Made by a program: the position numbers and the translations under genes
The notes under the pieces: generated by a model
Told to the model about the DNA's origin: nothing
The model's database searches: none
Seen by the model: the letters and a program-made list of their open reading frames with translations, nothing else
In this document: positions 27,619 through 37,289 of the stretch, piece after piece
Layout: each line of letters opens with the position of its first letter
Position numbering within the stretch: the stretch's first letter is position 1
NCBI RefSeq assembly: GCF_027213965.1
Contig: NZ_JAPWGX010000002.1
Location: 624,412 to 688,411, forward strand
Direction: 5' to 3'
DNA length: 64,000 nucleotides
Origin: Maritalea porphyrae
GTDB lineage: Bacteria; Pseudomonadota; Alphaproteobacteria; Rhizobiales; Devosiaceae

Positions 27619-28299
27619 ATGGGTATCGCACAACTAGACGAAGTAAACCAGCGGATCAAAGAAGCGGCGCTGCGTTTTGGACCATTGAGCGAAGATGCGC
27701 CGGCGCCGAAATTGATTGCGGTGTCCAAAACTTTTGACGCAGATCAGATCGATCCGATCTTGAGCGCGGGCCAAAAACACTTCGGCGAAAATCGCGTGCA
27801 AGAAGCACAAGGCAAGTGGCCTACTTTAAAAGAGAAATATGATGGGATCGTTTTACACCTTATCGGGCCGCTGCAAACCAATAAGGTAAAAGATGCGGTT
27901 GCCTTGTTTGATGTGATCCATTCCGTGGATCGAGAAAAGCTGGCAAAGGCTTTGGCCAAAGAATTTACAGCGAGTGGACGAAAGCTGCCAGTCTTTGTGC
28001 AGGTGAATATTGGTGAGGAACCGCAAAAGGCTGGGATCGCGCCAAGTGAAACCGTTGAATTTGTGAAAACATGTCAAAACACTTATGGCTTGGATGTGCG
28101 TGGTCTAATGTGTATTCCGCCTGCAGGAGCACCCGCCGCACCCTACTTTGCGCAGCTGGCGGAATTGGCCAAGGGCGCAGATTTGCATGAACTCTCTATG
28201 GGGATGAGTGCAGATTTTGACACAGCGGTCGAGATGGGCGCAACATATGTTCGGGTTGGATCTGCGATTTTTGGACACCGCGACTATTCCGCCCATTAA
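27619..28299 (+). CDS. YggS-family PLP homeostasis protein
   Basis: The ATG at 27619 (MGIAQLDEVNQRIKEA) has GAGG six bases upstream and gives 226 residues, the usual length; the frame is open 50 codons further upstream without family similarity. Visible are the PLP lysine in LIAVSKTF (Lys37), HFGENRVQEAQGKW, HLIGPLQTNKVK, VNIGEEPQKAGI and the ending LSMGMSADFDTAVEMGATYVRVGSAIFG. The protein binds pyridoxal phosphate and is involved in vitamin B6 balance; it is not known as an enzyme. It diverges from leuS. Confidence 0.93.
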   Translation: MGIAQLDEVNQRIKEAALRFGPLSEDAPAPKLIAVSKTFDADQIDPILSAGQKHFGENRVQEAQGKWPTLKEKYDGIVLHLIGPLQTNKVKDAVALFDVIHSVDREKLAKALAKEFTASGRKLPVFVQVNIGEEPQKAGIAPSETVEFVKTCQNTYGLDVRGLMCIPPAGAPAAPYFAQLAELAKGADLHELSMGMSADFDTAVEMGATYVRVGSAIFGHRDYSAH

Positions 28300-28402
28300 C
28301 CAACACGAAATTCACACGGGCTTGTGATTGGGATGTTAACAGCTAATGTCTACATTAGCGTTTCGATTTGAATTTTGGTGTTGGCCAACAAAAGGCAATA
28401 AA

Positions 28403-29086
28403 ATGAATAAGCGTCGGCTTTTGATTGTGGATGATGAAGATGAATTGCGCCAGTCATTGGTGGATCAGCTGTCTCACTATCGTGAATTTGAAATCACGCA
28501 GGGCGCAGATGCGGCAACGGCGCTGCGTTCTGTAAAAGCCTCGCCATTTGATTTGGTGCTGCTTGACGTTGGCCTGCCGGATATGGATGGGCGCGAAGCG
28601 GTAAAGATTATGCGCCAAGATGGGTTCAAAAGTCCGATCTTGATGTTGACCGGGCACGATAGTGACTCGGATGAGATTTTGGGATTGGAAAGTGGGGCAA
28701 ATGATTATGTCACCAAGCCGTTCCGCTTTTCCGTTTTGCTGGCTCGCGTCCGCGCCTTATTGCGCCAGCATGATCAAAGTGAAGACGTGGTGTTCACCAT
28801 CGGGCAGTATAATTTCCAACCCGCGACCAAGACCCTTGAAACCGAAGATGGCAACAAGGTGCGTTTGACCGATAAGGAAACGTCAATTCTAAAGTTCCTT
28901 TATCGACAGGGCGCAAAAACGGTATCCCGAGATGTGTTGCTGCAAGAAGTTTGGGGGTACAATAATCGTGTGACCACCCATACGCTTGAAACCCACATTT
29001 ATCGCTTGCGCCAAAAAATTGAGCGCGATCCAAGTAATGCAAGATTGTTGGTGACAGAAGAGGGCGGTTACCGCCTGGTGCCATAG
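28403..29086 (+). CDS. OmpR-family response regulator (CenR-like)
   Basis: From the ATG at 28403 (MNKRRLLIVDDEDELRQ) the 227-residue product has a receiver domain with acidic pocket DDED, phospho-acceptor Asp55 in LVLLDVGLPDMDG, the Thr in MLTGHDSD and the Lys in NDYVTKPFR, then a winged-helix DNA-binding domain (VRLTDKETSILKFLYRQG to HTLETHIYRLRQKIE). No kinase gene is adjacent. Sequence and the neighbouring cyclic-nucleotide and xth genes resemble the CenR locus of alphaproteobacteria, an essential cell-envelope regulator, but I cannot test orthology. Confidence 0.88.
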   Translation: MNKRRLLIVDDEDELRQSLVDQLSHYREFEITQGADAATALRSVKASPFDLVLLDVGLPDMDGREAVKIMRQDGFKSPILMLTGHDSDSDEILGLESGANDYVTKPFRFSVLLARVRALLRQHDQSEDVVFTIGQYNFQPATKTLETEDGNKVRLTDKETSILKFLYRQGAKTVSRDVLLQEVWGYNNRVTTHTLETHIYRLRQKIERDPSNARLLVTEEGGYRLVP

Positions 29087-29101
29087 AGTTCTGGATAAGA
29101 C

Positions 29102-29548
29102 ATGTCTCTTGAAGAAATCACAGCCATCTTAAAACTTGCGGACCCTTTTCAAACCTTGAGTGACGAGCAGCTCAAGCTGATCGGGTTCGTAAGTGATACG
29201 CGCAAGCTCGCCGCTGACGAGATATTGTTCAGTGAAGGGGCGATTGCGGATGGGGCATATATTTTGGTGTCGGGCGCTTTGGTGTCCAGCCATGCCGGCT
29301 CCAAATCGTCTGGGCCAGCCCTTGATCAAAAGGGGATGACCTTTGGCGAGTTAGCTTTGATCGTGAATAAGCCGCGCCCGGCCACCGTCACCGCCACAAG
29401 AGATAGCGAATTGATTTTTGTGCCGCGCACGCACTTCAAGCGTTTGATTGAAAACTACCCAGATCTTGCCGCGAAAGTTGCGGCAAGGATCAAATTGTCA
29501 ATAAATCGATATGTCCATGCGTTGGGCGCAGCGGACGTGCACCAATAA
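29102..29548 (+). CDS. Stand-alone cyclic-nucleotide-binding domain protein
   Basis: A 148-residue protein made of one Crp-type effector domain: DPFQTLSDEQLKLIGFVSDTRKLAADEILFSEGAIADGAYILVSG is followed by GMTFGELALIVNKPRPATVTATRDSELIFV. The PRPATV segment stands where Crp has its cAMP-binding RSA loop. There is no DNA-binding domain. It begins 15 bases after the response regulator and is probably its co-expressed partner. Ligand unknown. Confidence 0.85.
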   Translation: MSLEEITAILKLADPFQTLSDEQLKLIGFVSDTRKLAADEILFSEGAIADGAYILVSGALVSSHAGSKSSGPALDQKGMTFGELALIVNKPRPATVTATRDSELIFVPRTHFKRLIENYPDLAAKVAARIKLSINRYVHALGAADVHQ

Positions 29549-29550
29549 TC

Positions 29551-30354
29551 TTACCCGAAGTGGGAGATGATCGGCACGTGATCCGAAGGCTTTTCTGACC
29601 AGCCACGGGCGTCGCGCAATACCACGGTTTGTGTTGAGTGCTGAGCCACATCGGGCGTTGACCAAATATGGTCGAGCCGACGACCTTTGTCAGATTGGCT
29701 CCAATCTTTTGAGCGGTAGCTCCACCAGCTAAATAGCCGCTCGTCGTGCGGAATATGTTTGCGCACCACGTCCACCCAATTTCGCCGTGCTTGAATGGCG
29801 TCCAGCAATTCGGTTTCAATTGGGGTGTGGCTGACAACTTTGAGCAGTTTCTTGTGGGACCAAACATCATTCTCGTGTGGGGCGATGTTGAAGTCGCCAA
29901 CAATCACATGGCCATCATCAAAGTCTTCGTGGTCAAACCAGTCTTGCAATTCAGCCAAAAAATCCATCTTGTGTTTAAACTTTGGATTGATTGTAACATC
30001 GGCCTCATCGCCGCCCGCTGGAATGTAGAAATTGTGAATACGGGTTTTGCCAAATGGCGCTTCAACAACACCACTTATGTGGCGAGCATCGCCCATGGCG
30101 CAGAATTCGCGCGCGTTGTGATCTTCCATTGGGATGCGTGAAACAATGGCCACCCCATGATAGCTTTTTTGGCCATTGACGGCCTGATAGGTGTAGCCGG
30201 ATTCTTCAAACGCTTTTTTAGGGAACTGGTCGTTTTGACATTTAATTTCTTGCAAGCACAAAACATCGGGTTTGTGGTCCGCAAGAAAATCTTGAACCAT
30301 GGGCAAGCGCAAACGCACTGAATTGATGTTCCATGTGGCTACCGAAATCGACAT
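29551..30354 (-). CDS. xth: Exodeoxyribonuclease III
   Basis: A 267-residue EEP-fold nuclease: MSISVATWNINSVRLRL (Asn), LCLQEIKCQ (catalytic Glu), GVAIVSR, VIVGDFNIAPHENDV (Asp/Asn), RRLDHIWST and the final SDHVPI (Asp-His). It acts as AP endonuclease and 3'-exonuclease in base excision repair. It converges with the cyclic-nucleotide gene, two bases separating the stops. Confidence 0.94.
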   Translation of the reverse strand: MSISVATWNINSVRLRLPMVQDFLADHKPDVLCLQEIKCQNDQFPKKAFEESGYTYQAVNGQKSYHGVAIVSRIPMEDHNAREFCAMGDARHISGVVEAPFGKTRIHNFYIPAGGDEADVTINPKFKHKMDFLAELQDWFDHEDFDDGHVIVGDFNIAPHENDVWSHKKLLKVVSHTPIETELLDAIQARRNWVDVVRKHIPHDERLFSWWSYRSKDWSQSDKGRRLDHIWSTPDVAQHSTQTVVLRDARGWSEKPSDHVPIISHFG

Positions 30355-30442
30355 ATGTGCTCCCTAAGCAAAAAGTGGCGAATCGCCAACCGCTCTATAT
30401 TGGCAGCTTAGCAAATTGGGTCCACCCGTTTTTCGCTCAAAC

Positions 30443-31051
30443 CTACTTGTAGTCTGGTAGGTAGAAATAGGCTTTTGGAATATCGATTTCAGTTGTGGTG
30501 TCATACATAGAAAATGTCACCTCGTTGCCGTTAGGCTCGGTCAGGGTCCATTGGTCAATGTCTTTGGTTTCAAGGTTGAAAATCATGGTGACTGAAACGG
30601 GCCCCGCTGGCGTGTCGTCTGCGACGCTAACCGCGATCATTTCCTCGGTTTTGATCACGTCTGTGATGTTGGCAGAAAACAGATCAATCGTATCGGACAG
30701 GAACTGGCGCAAAGGTACACGTGATTGGGGGTAGGCGAATTTTGATCGGTCTTTGCGGTTGATCACATAAAAGCCTTTGCCTACGGAAATGACTTCTTCG
30801 TATGAAGGAGGGGCATATTTGAAGCGGATTTTGTCTGGGCGCTTCAAATAGAAAATGCCTTCAGAGCGATTGCCGGCGCTGTCTAATTGTAAGAATCGTC
30901 CGGCCATTTGATCAATGGCGGAATGGTGCGCACTGATGTCATTTATGATCTGAGTTTCTTCTGGCGTTAGGGTGCGATCCAGGGCGTTGCTGGATGTCAC
31001 AAAACTGAGAGTGATCAGAATGGCGAATAAGGGTTTGGCAAAGGGGCGCAT
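30443..31051 (-). CDS. lolA: LolA-like outer-membrane lipoprotein carrier
   Basis: The ATG at 31051 (MRPFAKPLFAILIT) has GGA six bases before it and gives 202 residues with a Sec signal peptide cleaved after SSNA. The mature part shows MAGRFLQLDSAGNRSEGIFYLKRPDKIRFKYAPP, the LolA strand pattern, and ends in PKAYFYLPDYK. LolA carries lipoproteins across the periplasm. It lies directly downstream of ftsK on the same strand, the arrangement also seen in E. coli and many alphaproteobacteria. Confidence 0.9.
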   Translation of the reverse strand: MRPFAKPLFAILITLSFVTSSNALDRTLTPEETQIINDISAHHSAIDQMAGRFLQLDSAGNRSEGIFYLKRPDKIRFKYAPPSYEEVISVGKGFYVINRKDRSKFAYPQSRVPLRQFLSDTIDLFSANITDVIKTEEMIAVSVADDTPAGPVSVTMIFNLETKDIDQWTLTEPNGNEVTFSMYDTTTEIDIPKAYFYLPDYK

Positions 31052-31133
31052 AAATAATCCGCTGGTTCGTATCGAGGTGTTCAACAAACTCATAAAGCTA
31101 CAATATGGCAATAGCGTGAGTTGCTAGGGTCAA

Positions 31134-31149
31134 AGTTTCACGTGAATCA
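31134..31149 (-). promoter_or_regulatory. parS: parS site 7 (ftsK stop codon)
   Basis: On the minus strand TGATTCACGTGAAACT. Its first three bases are the TGA stop of ftsK, the same relation that site 3 has with mnmE. It is about 17 kb from the origin. Confidence 0.75.
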
Positions 31150-33744
31150 GAACGGAGCGTCTTCTTCACCGCCCACCAGTACTTCGCGTTTTCCTGCATG
31201 GTTGGCGGGCGAAATAACGCCCTCTTGTTCCATACGTTCAATCAAAGTTGCCGCGCGGTTGTAGCCGATGGACAGGCGACGTTGGATGTAGCTGGTGGAA
31301 GCTTTTCTATCGCTCAAAACAATATTGACAGCTTTGTCGTAAAGTTCGTCGCCGGAGTTGCCAAGGTTTGAATTGCCTAATTCTGCGCCTTCATCGCTCT
31401 CTTCGGTCACGCTTTCTAGGTATTCGGGGGAACCTTGTGCTTTGAGATGATTGACCACGGTTTCAACTTCGCCGTCGGCGACGAATGGGCCGTGCAAACG
31501 TTTGATGCGACCGCCGCCTGCCATGTAAAGCATGTCACCCATGCCCAACAATTGTTCCGCTCCTTGTTCTCCAAGGATGGTGCGGCTGTCGATTTTTGAG
31601 GTCACTTGAAAAGAAATCCGGGTTGGGAAGTTGGCCTTGATGGTGCCCGTGATCACATCAACCGATGGACGCTGTGTCGCCATAATCAAGTGAATACCCG
31701 CCGCCCGCGCCATTTGTGCAAGCCGTTGGATCGCGCCTTCGATGTCTTTACCCGCAACCATCATAAGGTCTGCCATTTCGTCAACAATCACGACGATGAA
31801 GGGTAGGGGCTCTAGTTCGAACTCTTCGCTTTCAAAAATCGCTTCGCCGGTTTCTTTGTCAAAACCGGTTTGCACGGTGCGCGAAATGACCTCGCCCTTT
31901 TTGTTGAACTCTGCAACTTTTTGGTTGAATCCATCGATATTGCGCACACCGATTTTGGACATTTTTTTGTAGCGATCTTCCATTTCGCGCACGGCCCACT
32001 TCAGGGCGGTGACGGCTTTGGTTGGATCAGTCACAACCGGCGTCAACAAGTGGGGAATGCCATCATAGATCGATAGCTCGAGCATTTTTGGATCGATCAT
32101 GATCAAGCGGCACTGCTCTGGTGTCCAGCGATAAAGCAGTGAGAGAATGAATGTGTTCACCGCCACCGATTTACCAGAACCGGTTGTCCCTGCAATCAAC
32201 AAGTGTGGCATGCGGGCTAAGTCGGCAATCACCGGTTCACCACCAATGGTTTTGCCCAAGCAAAGGGGCAATTTGCCTTTGACTTTTTCAAAGTCGGCGG
32301 ACCCAAGCATTTCGCGCAAGTAAACGGTTTCACGGGTCTTGTTTGGCAATTCAATGCCTATGGCATTGCGGCCAGGGATCACGGCAACACGGGCCGAGAT
32401 CGCGCTCATAGAGCGGGCGATATCGTCGGCTAGACCAATCACCCGTGATGATTTGATGCCCGGCGCGGGTTCTAATTCATAAAGGGTGACCACTGGGCCG
32501 GGGCGTACATTGATGATGTCACCACGTACGCCAAAGTCTTCAAGCACACCTTCGAGCATTCGCGCGTTGTCTTCCAACACTTCGGGCAAATGTTCGCGGG
32601 CAGTTTTAGAAACTGGCGGCTCAGCCATATAGCTGAGTTCAGGCAATTCAAATGTGTCATTGCCCAATAGGCTTTGTTGCGCTTCTGCTACCACACGGCG
32701 GCCAGGCGCAGGACGTGGCGCGGGAGCGGTAACCCTTGGGCTTGGCTTTGTGGGTGCTATTGGCGCATGCGAAGCTTGTGTGGGTTCGGAGTAGGGTTGG
32801 GCGTAATCGTCAGGGTCGACGTCTACATAGTCGTCTACTTCTTGTGCATGGTGAGTTTGATCGGGCGCATTATTTTCAAAGCGTGGTTCAATCCGGCGCT
32901 GGTGTTGTTCTGGGGTGCTTTGGGTTTGTGGCGCAAGCGATGGTTCTTGCTCGCCTTGGCGCCAAGGCTGTTTTTCAGCGTCAGCTTTTTGGGCTTTGCG
33001 CGCAGCCCATGTTTTCTTCAGGCTTACGTGGGTTGAGAACACAAGGTGGGTGAGAGCCCCAAGCAATATTGTGAACATGGCGGACAGTCTTGCGCACACC
33101 CATTGTAGGGCCGACTTTGGCTCATCAGATTTATCATCTTTGTCCACATGCTTGTCGGTTTGGGGTTCAAGACCAAAACGGGCGCCTGACTTTATCGCGA
33201 TCCAAAAGCTGACAAGGGCCGGGGTGAACAAGATGATGGAAAACAACCAGCCTGCCGACGCGCGCACTTCTTCGCCCACAACAAATCCTGCAACAGCGGA
33301 AAAACCCAATCCAATAATACCACCCAGCCCCGTAGGGAGCGGCCATGTGGCCGGTGTTGGAATGAACGCTAACACGCCACAGGTGAGCAACAGGGCGCAT
33401 AGCCACATGACAACACGCAGACCAAAGCGCAATGGGATCTTTTTTCGGACAAGGGAAAGGGACCAAATGGCGGGTGGGGTAATGAACAATAAACCGCTTA
33501 GGCCAAAGAATTGGAACATGGTATCCGCCACTACAGCGCCGGGATAACCGAGCCAGTTTTTAACCGGATCGCTTGAGGCATAGCTTAAGCTTGGGTCATT
33601 CACTGACCAAGACATGAAGGCCAAAATGACAAAGGCGACGCTGGTCAAACATAGTATACCAATTAGTCGCAGTGGTATTTTGACCGCGATCGCAGTTGGT
33701 GCATTTTCTTGTTTTTTCAAAGCGGATGATGTGTGAACAGCCAA
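31147..33744 (-). CDS. ftsK: DNA translocase FtsK
   Basis: An 865-residue protein with four or five membrane helices in the first 190 residues, a Gln/Pro-rich linker (about 230-365), the alpha/beta motor with Walker [16 protein letters not shown] and Walker [14 protein letters not shown], and the C-terminal gamma winged helix ([22 protein letters not shown]) that reads KOPS polarity. It pumps DNA through the septum and activates XerCD at dif. No ATG fits the start; TTG at 33744 is the most likely codon. parS site 7 overlaps its stop. Confidence 0.95.
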   Translation of the reverse strand: MAVHTSSALKKQENAPTAIAVKIPLRLIGILCLTSVAFVILAFMSWSVNDPSLSYASSDPVKNWLGYPGAVVADTMFQFFGLSGLLFITPPAIWSLSLVRKKIPLRFGLRVVMWLCALLLTCGVLAFIPTPATWPLPTGLGGIIGLGFSAVAGFVVGEEVRASAGWLFSIILFTPALVSFWIAIKSGARFGLEPQTDKHVDKDDKSDEPKSALQWVCARLSAMFTILLGALTHLVFSTHVSLKKTWAARKAQKADAEKQPWRQGEQEPSLAPQTQSTPEQHQRRIEPRFENNAPDQTHHAQEVDDYVDVDPDDYAQPYSEPTQASHAPIAPTKPSPRVTAPAPRPAPGRRVVAEAQQSLLGNDTFELPELSYMAEPPVSKTAREHLPEVLEDNARMLEGVLEDFGVRGDIINVRPGPVVTLYELEPAPGIKSSRVIGLADDIARSMSAISARVAVIPGRNAIGIELPNKTRETVYLREMLGSADFEKVKGKLPLCLGKTIGGEPVIADLARMPHLLIAGTTGSGKSVAVNTFILSLLYRWTPEQCRLIMIDPKMLELSIYDGIPHLLTPVVTDPTKAVTALKWAVREMEDRYKKMSKIGVRNIDGFNQKVAEFNKKGEVISRTVQTGFDKETGEAIFESEEFELEPLPFIVVIVDEMADLMMVAGKDIEGAIQRLAQMARAAGIHLIMATQRPSVDVITGTIKANFPTRISFQVTSKIDSRTILGEQGAEQLLGMGDMLYMAGGGRIKRLHGPFVADGEVETVVNHLKAQGSPEYLESVTEESDEGAELGNSNLGNSGDELYDKAVNIVLSDRKASTSYIQRRLSIGYNRAATLIERMEQEGVISPANHAGKREVLVGGEEDAPF

Positions 33745-33825
33745 TGGTCGATCTCATTTTACGCAATAACTCAATTCTTAACGTAAGGGGGCATGGTTAA
33801 TTTGTGGCTAACTTTTGCATCAAAA

Positions 33826-33856
33826 AGGGGCCCGGCGGAAATACCGCGGGGCCCCT
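33826..33856 (-). terminator. Terminator downstream of amtB
   Basis: A 13 bp stem with one mismatch (AGGGGCCCGGCGG / CCGCGGGGCCCCT) and loop AAATA; on the minus strand it is followed by TTTTT. It ends the glnK-amtB transcript 46 bases after the amtB stop. Confidence 0.9.
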
Positions 33857-33901
33857 GATTTTGCGATGACGGAAGCGCCATCAGCTATGGTTCAGATTTG
33901 T

Positions 33902-35200
33902 TTAGAACTCTGGATAAGCTTCAACACCAACCTCTGCTTTATCAAGGCCGAGAGCTTCGTCTTCTGCTGAGACCCGAATGCCAATTGTTGATTTAAGAAT
34001 AAACCAAACCACGCCAGACAAGATCATGGTGAAGGCGCCAATGGAAACGATACCAATAATCTGGGTGCCAAAGTTACCTGAGCCTGAGAGTGGGGTAACC
34101 AATGTGCCCCAGATACCTGCGAGCAAGTGAACTGGGATCGCGCCCACCACATCGTCGATTTTGAGTTTGTCCAGGAGAGGAACCGCGAAGACGACGATCA
34201 CACCACCCATTGCGCCGATGAACAAGGCCAAAGGAACGCTAGGGGCCAGTGGTTCAGCGGTGATTGACACCAAGCCAGCCAATGCGCCGTTGATCACCAT
34301 GGTGACATCGATTTTTTTATACTTGAACTGGAGCAAGAAAATCGTGGCTACCGCGCCTGCCGCTGCGGCAAGGTTTGTGTTCACAAAGATGCGTGACACA
34401 TCGCCTGCATCTGAAATTGTGCCCATGGCCAATTGTGATGCGCCGTTGAAGCCGAACCAACCCAACCAAAGAATGAACATGCCCAAAGTGGCCAAAGGAA
34501 TGGACGAACCGGGCATAGGGGTGACCATGCCATTTTCGCCATAGCGACCAGCACGCGCACCAAGAAGAAGCGCACCAGCAAGAGCGGCCCAACCACCTAC
34601 AGAGTGGACCAAAGTTGAACCCGCGAAATCTGAAAAGCCTATTTCGGCCAACCAGCCCGCGCCCCACTGCCATGAACCTGTTATGGGGTAGAGAATGCCA
34701 GTCAGAACAGCTGTGAAAATCAAAAACGGCCAGAATTTAATGCGCTCGGCCAAGGTGCCTGAAACAATCGAGGCAGTTGTGGCACAAAAGACCATTTGGA
34801 AAAACCAATCTGAGGCAACCGAATAACCGGCGCTCCCATCATCAGCGCCGGGTGCTGGGAAATCATAGGGGCCAAAGCTACCCAAGAAGCCGCCATCAAC
34901 ACCTGTGTACATCAGGTTGTAGCCGGTGACCCAAAACATAATGCCAGCCACAGAATAGAGTGCGATGTTTTTCAGGCCCTGCATGGATACGTTTTTTTGA
35001 CGCACCAATCCCATTTCTAGCATGGCAAAACCAGCGGCCATCCACATGACAAGGAAGCCGCCAACCAAGAAGAGCAGCGTGTTGAAGATTGAAATATATT
35101 CAGGGGCAGCCGCTTCTTGGGCGAAAGCGGGAACGCTAAGTGCTGCCACCATTGCCGACGCGGTGAGCGCGAGGATTGTTTTTTTCTTATTCTTGATCAT
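33902..35200 (-). CDS. amtB: Ammonium transporter AmtB
   Basis: The ATG at 35200 (MIKNKKKTILALTASA) has GGAGG eight bases upstream, so I reject the 12-codon longer frame. The 432-residue product has a cleavable signal peptide (AFAQ) and eleven membrane helices, with the Amt signature DFAGSTLVHSVGGWAALAGALLLG including the pore His, and the second His in PVHLLAGIWGT. It conducts ammonium under nitrogen limitation and is blocked by GlnK, encoded just upstream. Regulated with glnK from a sigma-54 promoter. Confidence 0.95.
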   Translation of the reverse strand: MIKNKKKTILALTASAMVAALSVPAFAQEAAAPEYISIFNTLLFLVGGFLVMWMAAGFAMLEMGLVRQKNVSMQGLKNIALYSVAGIMFWVTGYNLMYTGVDGGFLGSFGPYDFPAPGADDGSAGYSVASDWFFQMVFCATTASIVSGTLAERIKFWPFLIFTAVLTGILYPITGSWQWGAGWLAEIGFSDFAGSTLVHSVGGWAALAGALLLGARAGRYGENGMVTPMPGSSIPLATLGMFILWLGWFGFNGASQLAMGTISDAGDVSRIFVNTNLAAAAGAVATIFLLQFKYKKIDVTMVINGALAGLVSITAEPLAPSVPLALFIGAMGGVIVVFAVPLLDKLKIDDVVGAIPVHLLAGIWGTLVTPLSGSGNFGTQIIGIVSIGAFTMILSGVVWFILKSTIGIRVSAEDEALGLDKAEVGVEAYPEF

Positions 35201-35232
35201 TTTTTGGACCTCCAAAATGTCCTTCAATCGGT

Positions 35233-35571
35233 TCAAAGTGCTTCAATGGCGCGTTCGCCAGTGCGAATGCGGATGGCATCGAGCAAGTCGAATACAAAGA
35301 TTTTGCCGTCGCCGATCCGTCCGGAGCGAGCAGCTTCAGTGATGAGGTCGATGACATCGGCCAATTGGTCATCAGTCAGAGCGACCTCGACCTTGAGTTT
35401 GGGGATGAAGTTCACCGCATATTCAGCACCGCGGTAGATTTCCGTATGGCCTTTTTGGCGGCCGTAGCCCCGTACTTCGGTCACGGTCATCCCGTGAATG
35501 TCTTTAGCGCTCAATGCATTTCGCACGGCGTCTAGACGGGAGGGTTTGATGATTGCAGCGAGTAGTTTCAT
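35233..35571 (-). CDS. glnK: Nitrogen regulatory PII protein GlnK
   Basis: From the ATG at 35571 (MKLLAAIIKPSRLD) the product is 112 residues, the standard PII length. The T-loop GRQKGHTEIYRGAEY has the uridylylation site Tyr51, and the C-terminal signature GRIGDGKIFVFDL (B-loop) is intact. It senses glutamine and 2-oxoglutarate and gates AmtB. It lies 32 bases before amtB. Confidence 0.96.
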   Translation of the reverse strand: MKLLAAIIKPSRLDAVRNALSAKDIHGMTVTEVRGYGRQKGHTEIYRGAEYAVNFIPKLKVEVALTDDQLADVIDLITEAARSGRIGDGKIFVFDLLDAIRIRTGERAIEAL

Positions 35572-35614
35572 GAGCAAAATCCTTTACATGCGGCGTTTGA
35601 CTTGCCCAAATAAC

Positions 35615-35631
35615 AACAAGACTCGTGCCAA
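35615..35631 (-). promoter_or_regulatory. Sigma-54 promoter for glnK-amtB
   Basis: On the minus strand TTGGCACG-AGTC-TTGTT matches the -24/-12 consensus TGGCACG-N4-TTGC(A/T) with one change, 43 bases before the glnK start. Placement before a PII-Amt operon agrees with control by RpoN and NtrC. An NtrC site was not clear upstream. Confidence 0.82.
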
Positions 35632-35810
35632 CTTGTTTTGTAACCATCCAAGCGATTGAATTTGATGGAAGAATCAGGACCGGCGACTCAATTGGTCTAT
35701 AGCGAAGCAATTTCACTAATGATTAAACAATGTGCATAATTTGCTCGGTGCTCAAAATTTAGTCATCCTGCGACAAAGCATATCTTGCTCGCTTGCTCAA
35801 AGGGTCTAAA

Positions 35811-37064
35811 ATGGATAGCGGTGATTTGCGGAGTAAGAAGTTGGCGAAGAATTTGCAATTTGATGTGTTGATCGTAGGGGCGGGGCCTGTTGGTTTGACG
35901 TTGGCGTTGGCCCTCAAGCAGTTTGCACCCGGCATGCGGGTTGCCATCAACGATGTGCGCCCACTAGAGGTCCCGCGCGACGAGCGGTCATCAGCCCTGG
36001 CGCTGGGGGTTACCTCTGTTTTTGAAGCGCTTGGTGTTTGGGACCAAATGATTGATGAGGCCGAGCCGATCAAAGGCATGAAAATCACCGATAGTGATCA
36101 GGCCGATATTCACCGTCCCTTATTCTTGCAATTTGAAGGGGATGTGAAACCGGGCAAACCATTTGCCCATATGGTGCCCAATCGGGTCACTCTGAAAGTC
36201 TTGATTGAGGCGGCCAAAGAATCAGGTGTTGAGGTTTTTGCGCCTAATAAGGCTGCGCGTTTTGAATTTAAGACCAGCGGTGTCGATGTGGTGCTTGAAG
36301 ACGGTACGGGTTTAAGCGCTGCTTTGATGGTTGGCGCGGATGGTGCGCGCTCGGCTCTGCGCGAGATGGCTAAAATCGACACGTTTGGGCATGATTATAA
36401 GCAGTCAGGCATTGTGACTACTTTCGCGCATGAGTTTGACCACGACCAAATCGCCTATGAACATTTTCTGCCCGCCGGACCATTTGCAACTTTGCCCCTG
36501 CCCAACAAACGCTCAAGCCTTGTGTGGACGGAGCGCACGCAGGACGTTCAGCAGTATCTTGATATGGATCTAGCGAAGGTGGCGCTGGAAATTGAAAAAC
36601 GGATGGGCTCTTCTTTTGGCAAGGTAACTGTTGAAGCGCCTTTGCAAGCTTTTCCGCTAAGGTTGCAAATTGCCAAGAGCTTTATTGGTGATCGACTTGC
36701 TTTGATTGGCGATGCGGCACATGTGGTGCATCCGATTGCGGGGCAAGGCATGAATTTGGGCATCAAAGATGTGGCGGCTTTGGCTGAAGTTGTGATCTTG
36801 GCCATGCGACACGGTGAAGATATTGGCCATGAGGCGGTGCTGGAGCGCTATGAGAAATGGCGGCGTATGGATATTGGTTTGATGGCTGTGGCAACCGATG
36901 GGTTAAACAAATTGTTCTCAAACAATCTGCCGCCGTTGCGGGTCATCCGGGATGTGGGTTTGGGGGTCGTTGACCGTTTGCCAATTCTTAAAAACGCATT
37001 CATCGGCCATGCCGCAGCTGCGCAAAGCAATGGCCCACGTTTGCTTAGCGGTCGCCCAATTTAG
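35811..37064 (+). CDS. UbiH/UbiF/VisC/COQ6-family FAD hydroxylase
   Basis: From the ATG at 35811 (MDSGDLRSKK), with AAGGG before it, the product is 417 residues. It has the FAD loop VLIVGAGPVGLTLALAL, the DGARSALR segment (DG motif) and the GDAAHVVHPIAGQGMNLGIKDVAAL fingerprint of the ubiquinone hydroxylases. It probably hydroxylates the ring of a ubiquinone precursor; which carbon is attacked cannot be told. It faces away from glnK. Confidence 0.9.
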   Translation: MDSGDLRSKKLAKNLQFDVLIVGAGPVGLTLALALKQFAPGMRVAINDVRPLEVPRDERSSALALGVTSVFEALGVWDQMIDEAEPIKGMKITDSDQADIHRPLFLQFEGDVKPGKPFAHMVPNRVTLKVLIEAAKESGVEVFAPNKAARFEFKTSGVDVVLEDGTGLSAALMVGADGARSALREMAKIDTFGHDYKQSGIVTTFAHEFDHDQIAYEHFLPAGPFATLPLPNKRSSLVWTERTQDVQQYLDMDLAKVALEIEKRMGSSFGKVTVEAPLQAFPLRLQIAKSFIGDRLALIGDAAHVVHPIAGQGMNLGIKDVAALAEVVILAMRHGEDIGHEAVLERYEKWRRMDIGLMAVATDGLNKLFSNNLPPLRVIRDVGLGVVDRLPILKNAFIGHAAAAQSNGPRLLSGRPI

Positions 37065-37073
37065 GTTTTGAGC

Positions 37074-37289
37074 CTATTTTTGATTTGGATTGCGTTGCTC
37101 GGAGTCCTCCAGCTGGCGGGCCTCATCCAAAATCAACAAGGGCACATTGTTGCGGATGGGAAAGGCCAGGCGAGCGGCATAGGAAATGAGTTCGGTCTTA
37201 TCCTTGGACCATTCAAGCCGCGTTTTGGTGAATGGGCAGACCAGTATTTCAAGGAATTGGGGGTGAATATTGGGCTTTGTCGTGGTCAT
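37074..37289 (-). CDS. Trm112-family (UPF0434) small protein
   Basis: A 71-residue protein with the Trm112 pattern: PQFLEILVCPFTKTRLEW, then AARLAFPIRNNVPLLILDEAR. Only one Cys of the usual zinc set remains (CP), as in most alphaproteobacterial members. In other organisms Trm112 is a partner of methyltransferases. It overlaps the LON-domain gene by four bases. Confidence 0.88.
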   Translation of the reverse strand: MTTTKPNIHPQFLEILVCPFTKTRLEWSKDKTELISYAARLAFPIRNNVPLLILDEARQLEDSEQRNPNQK

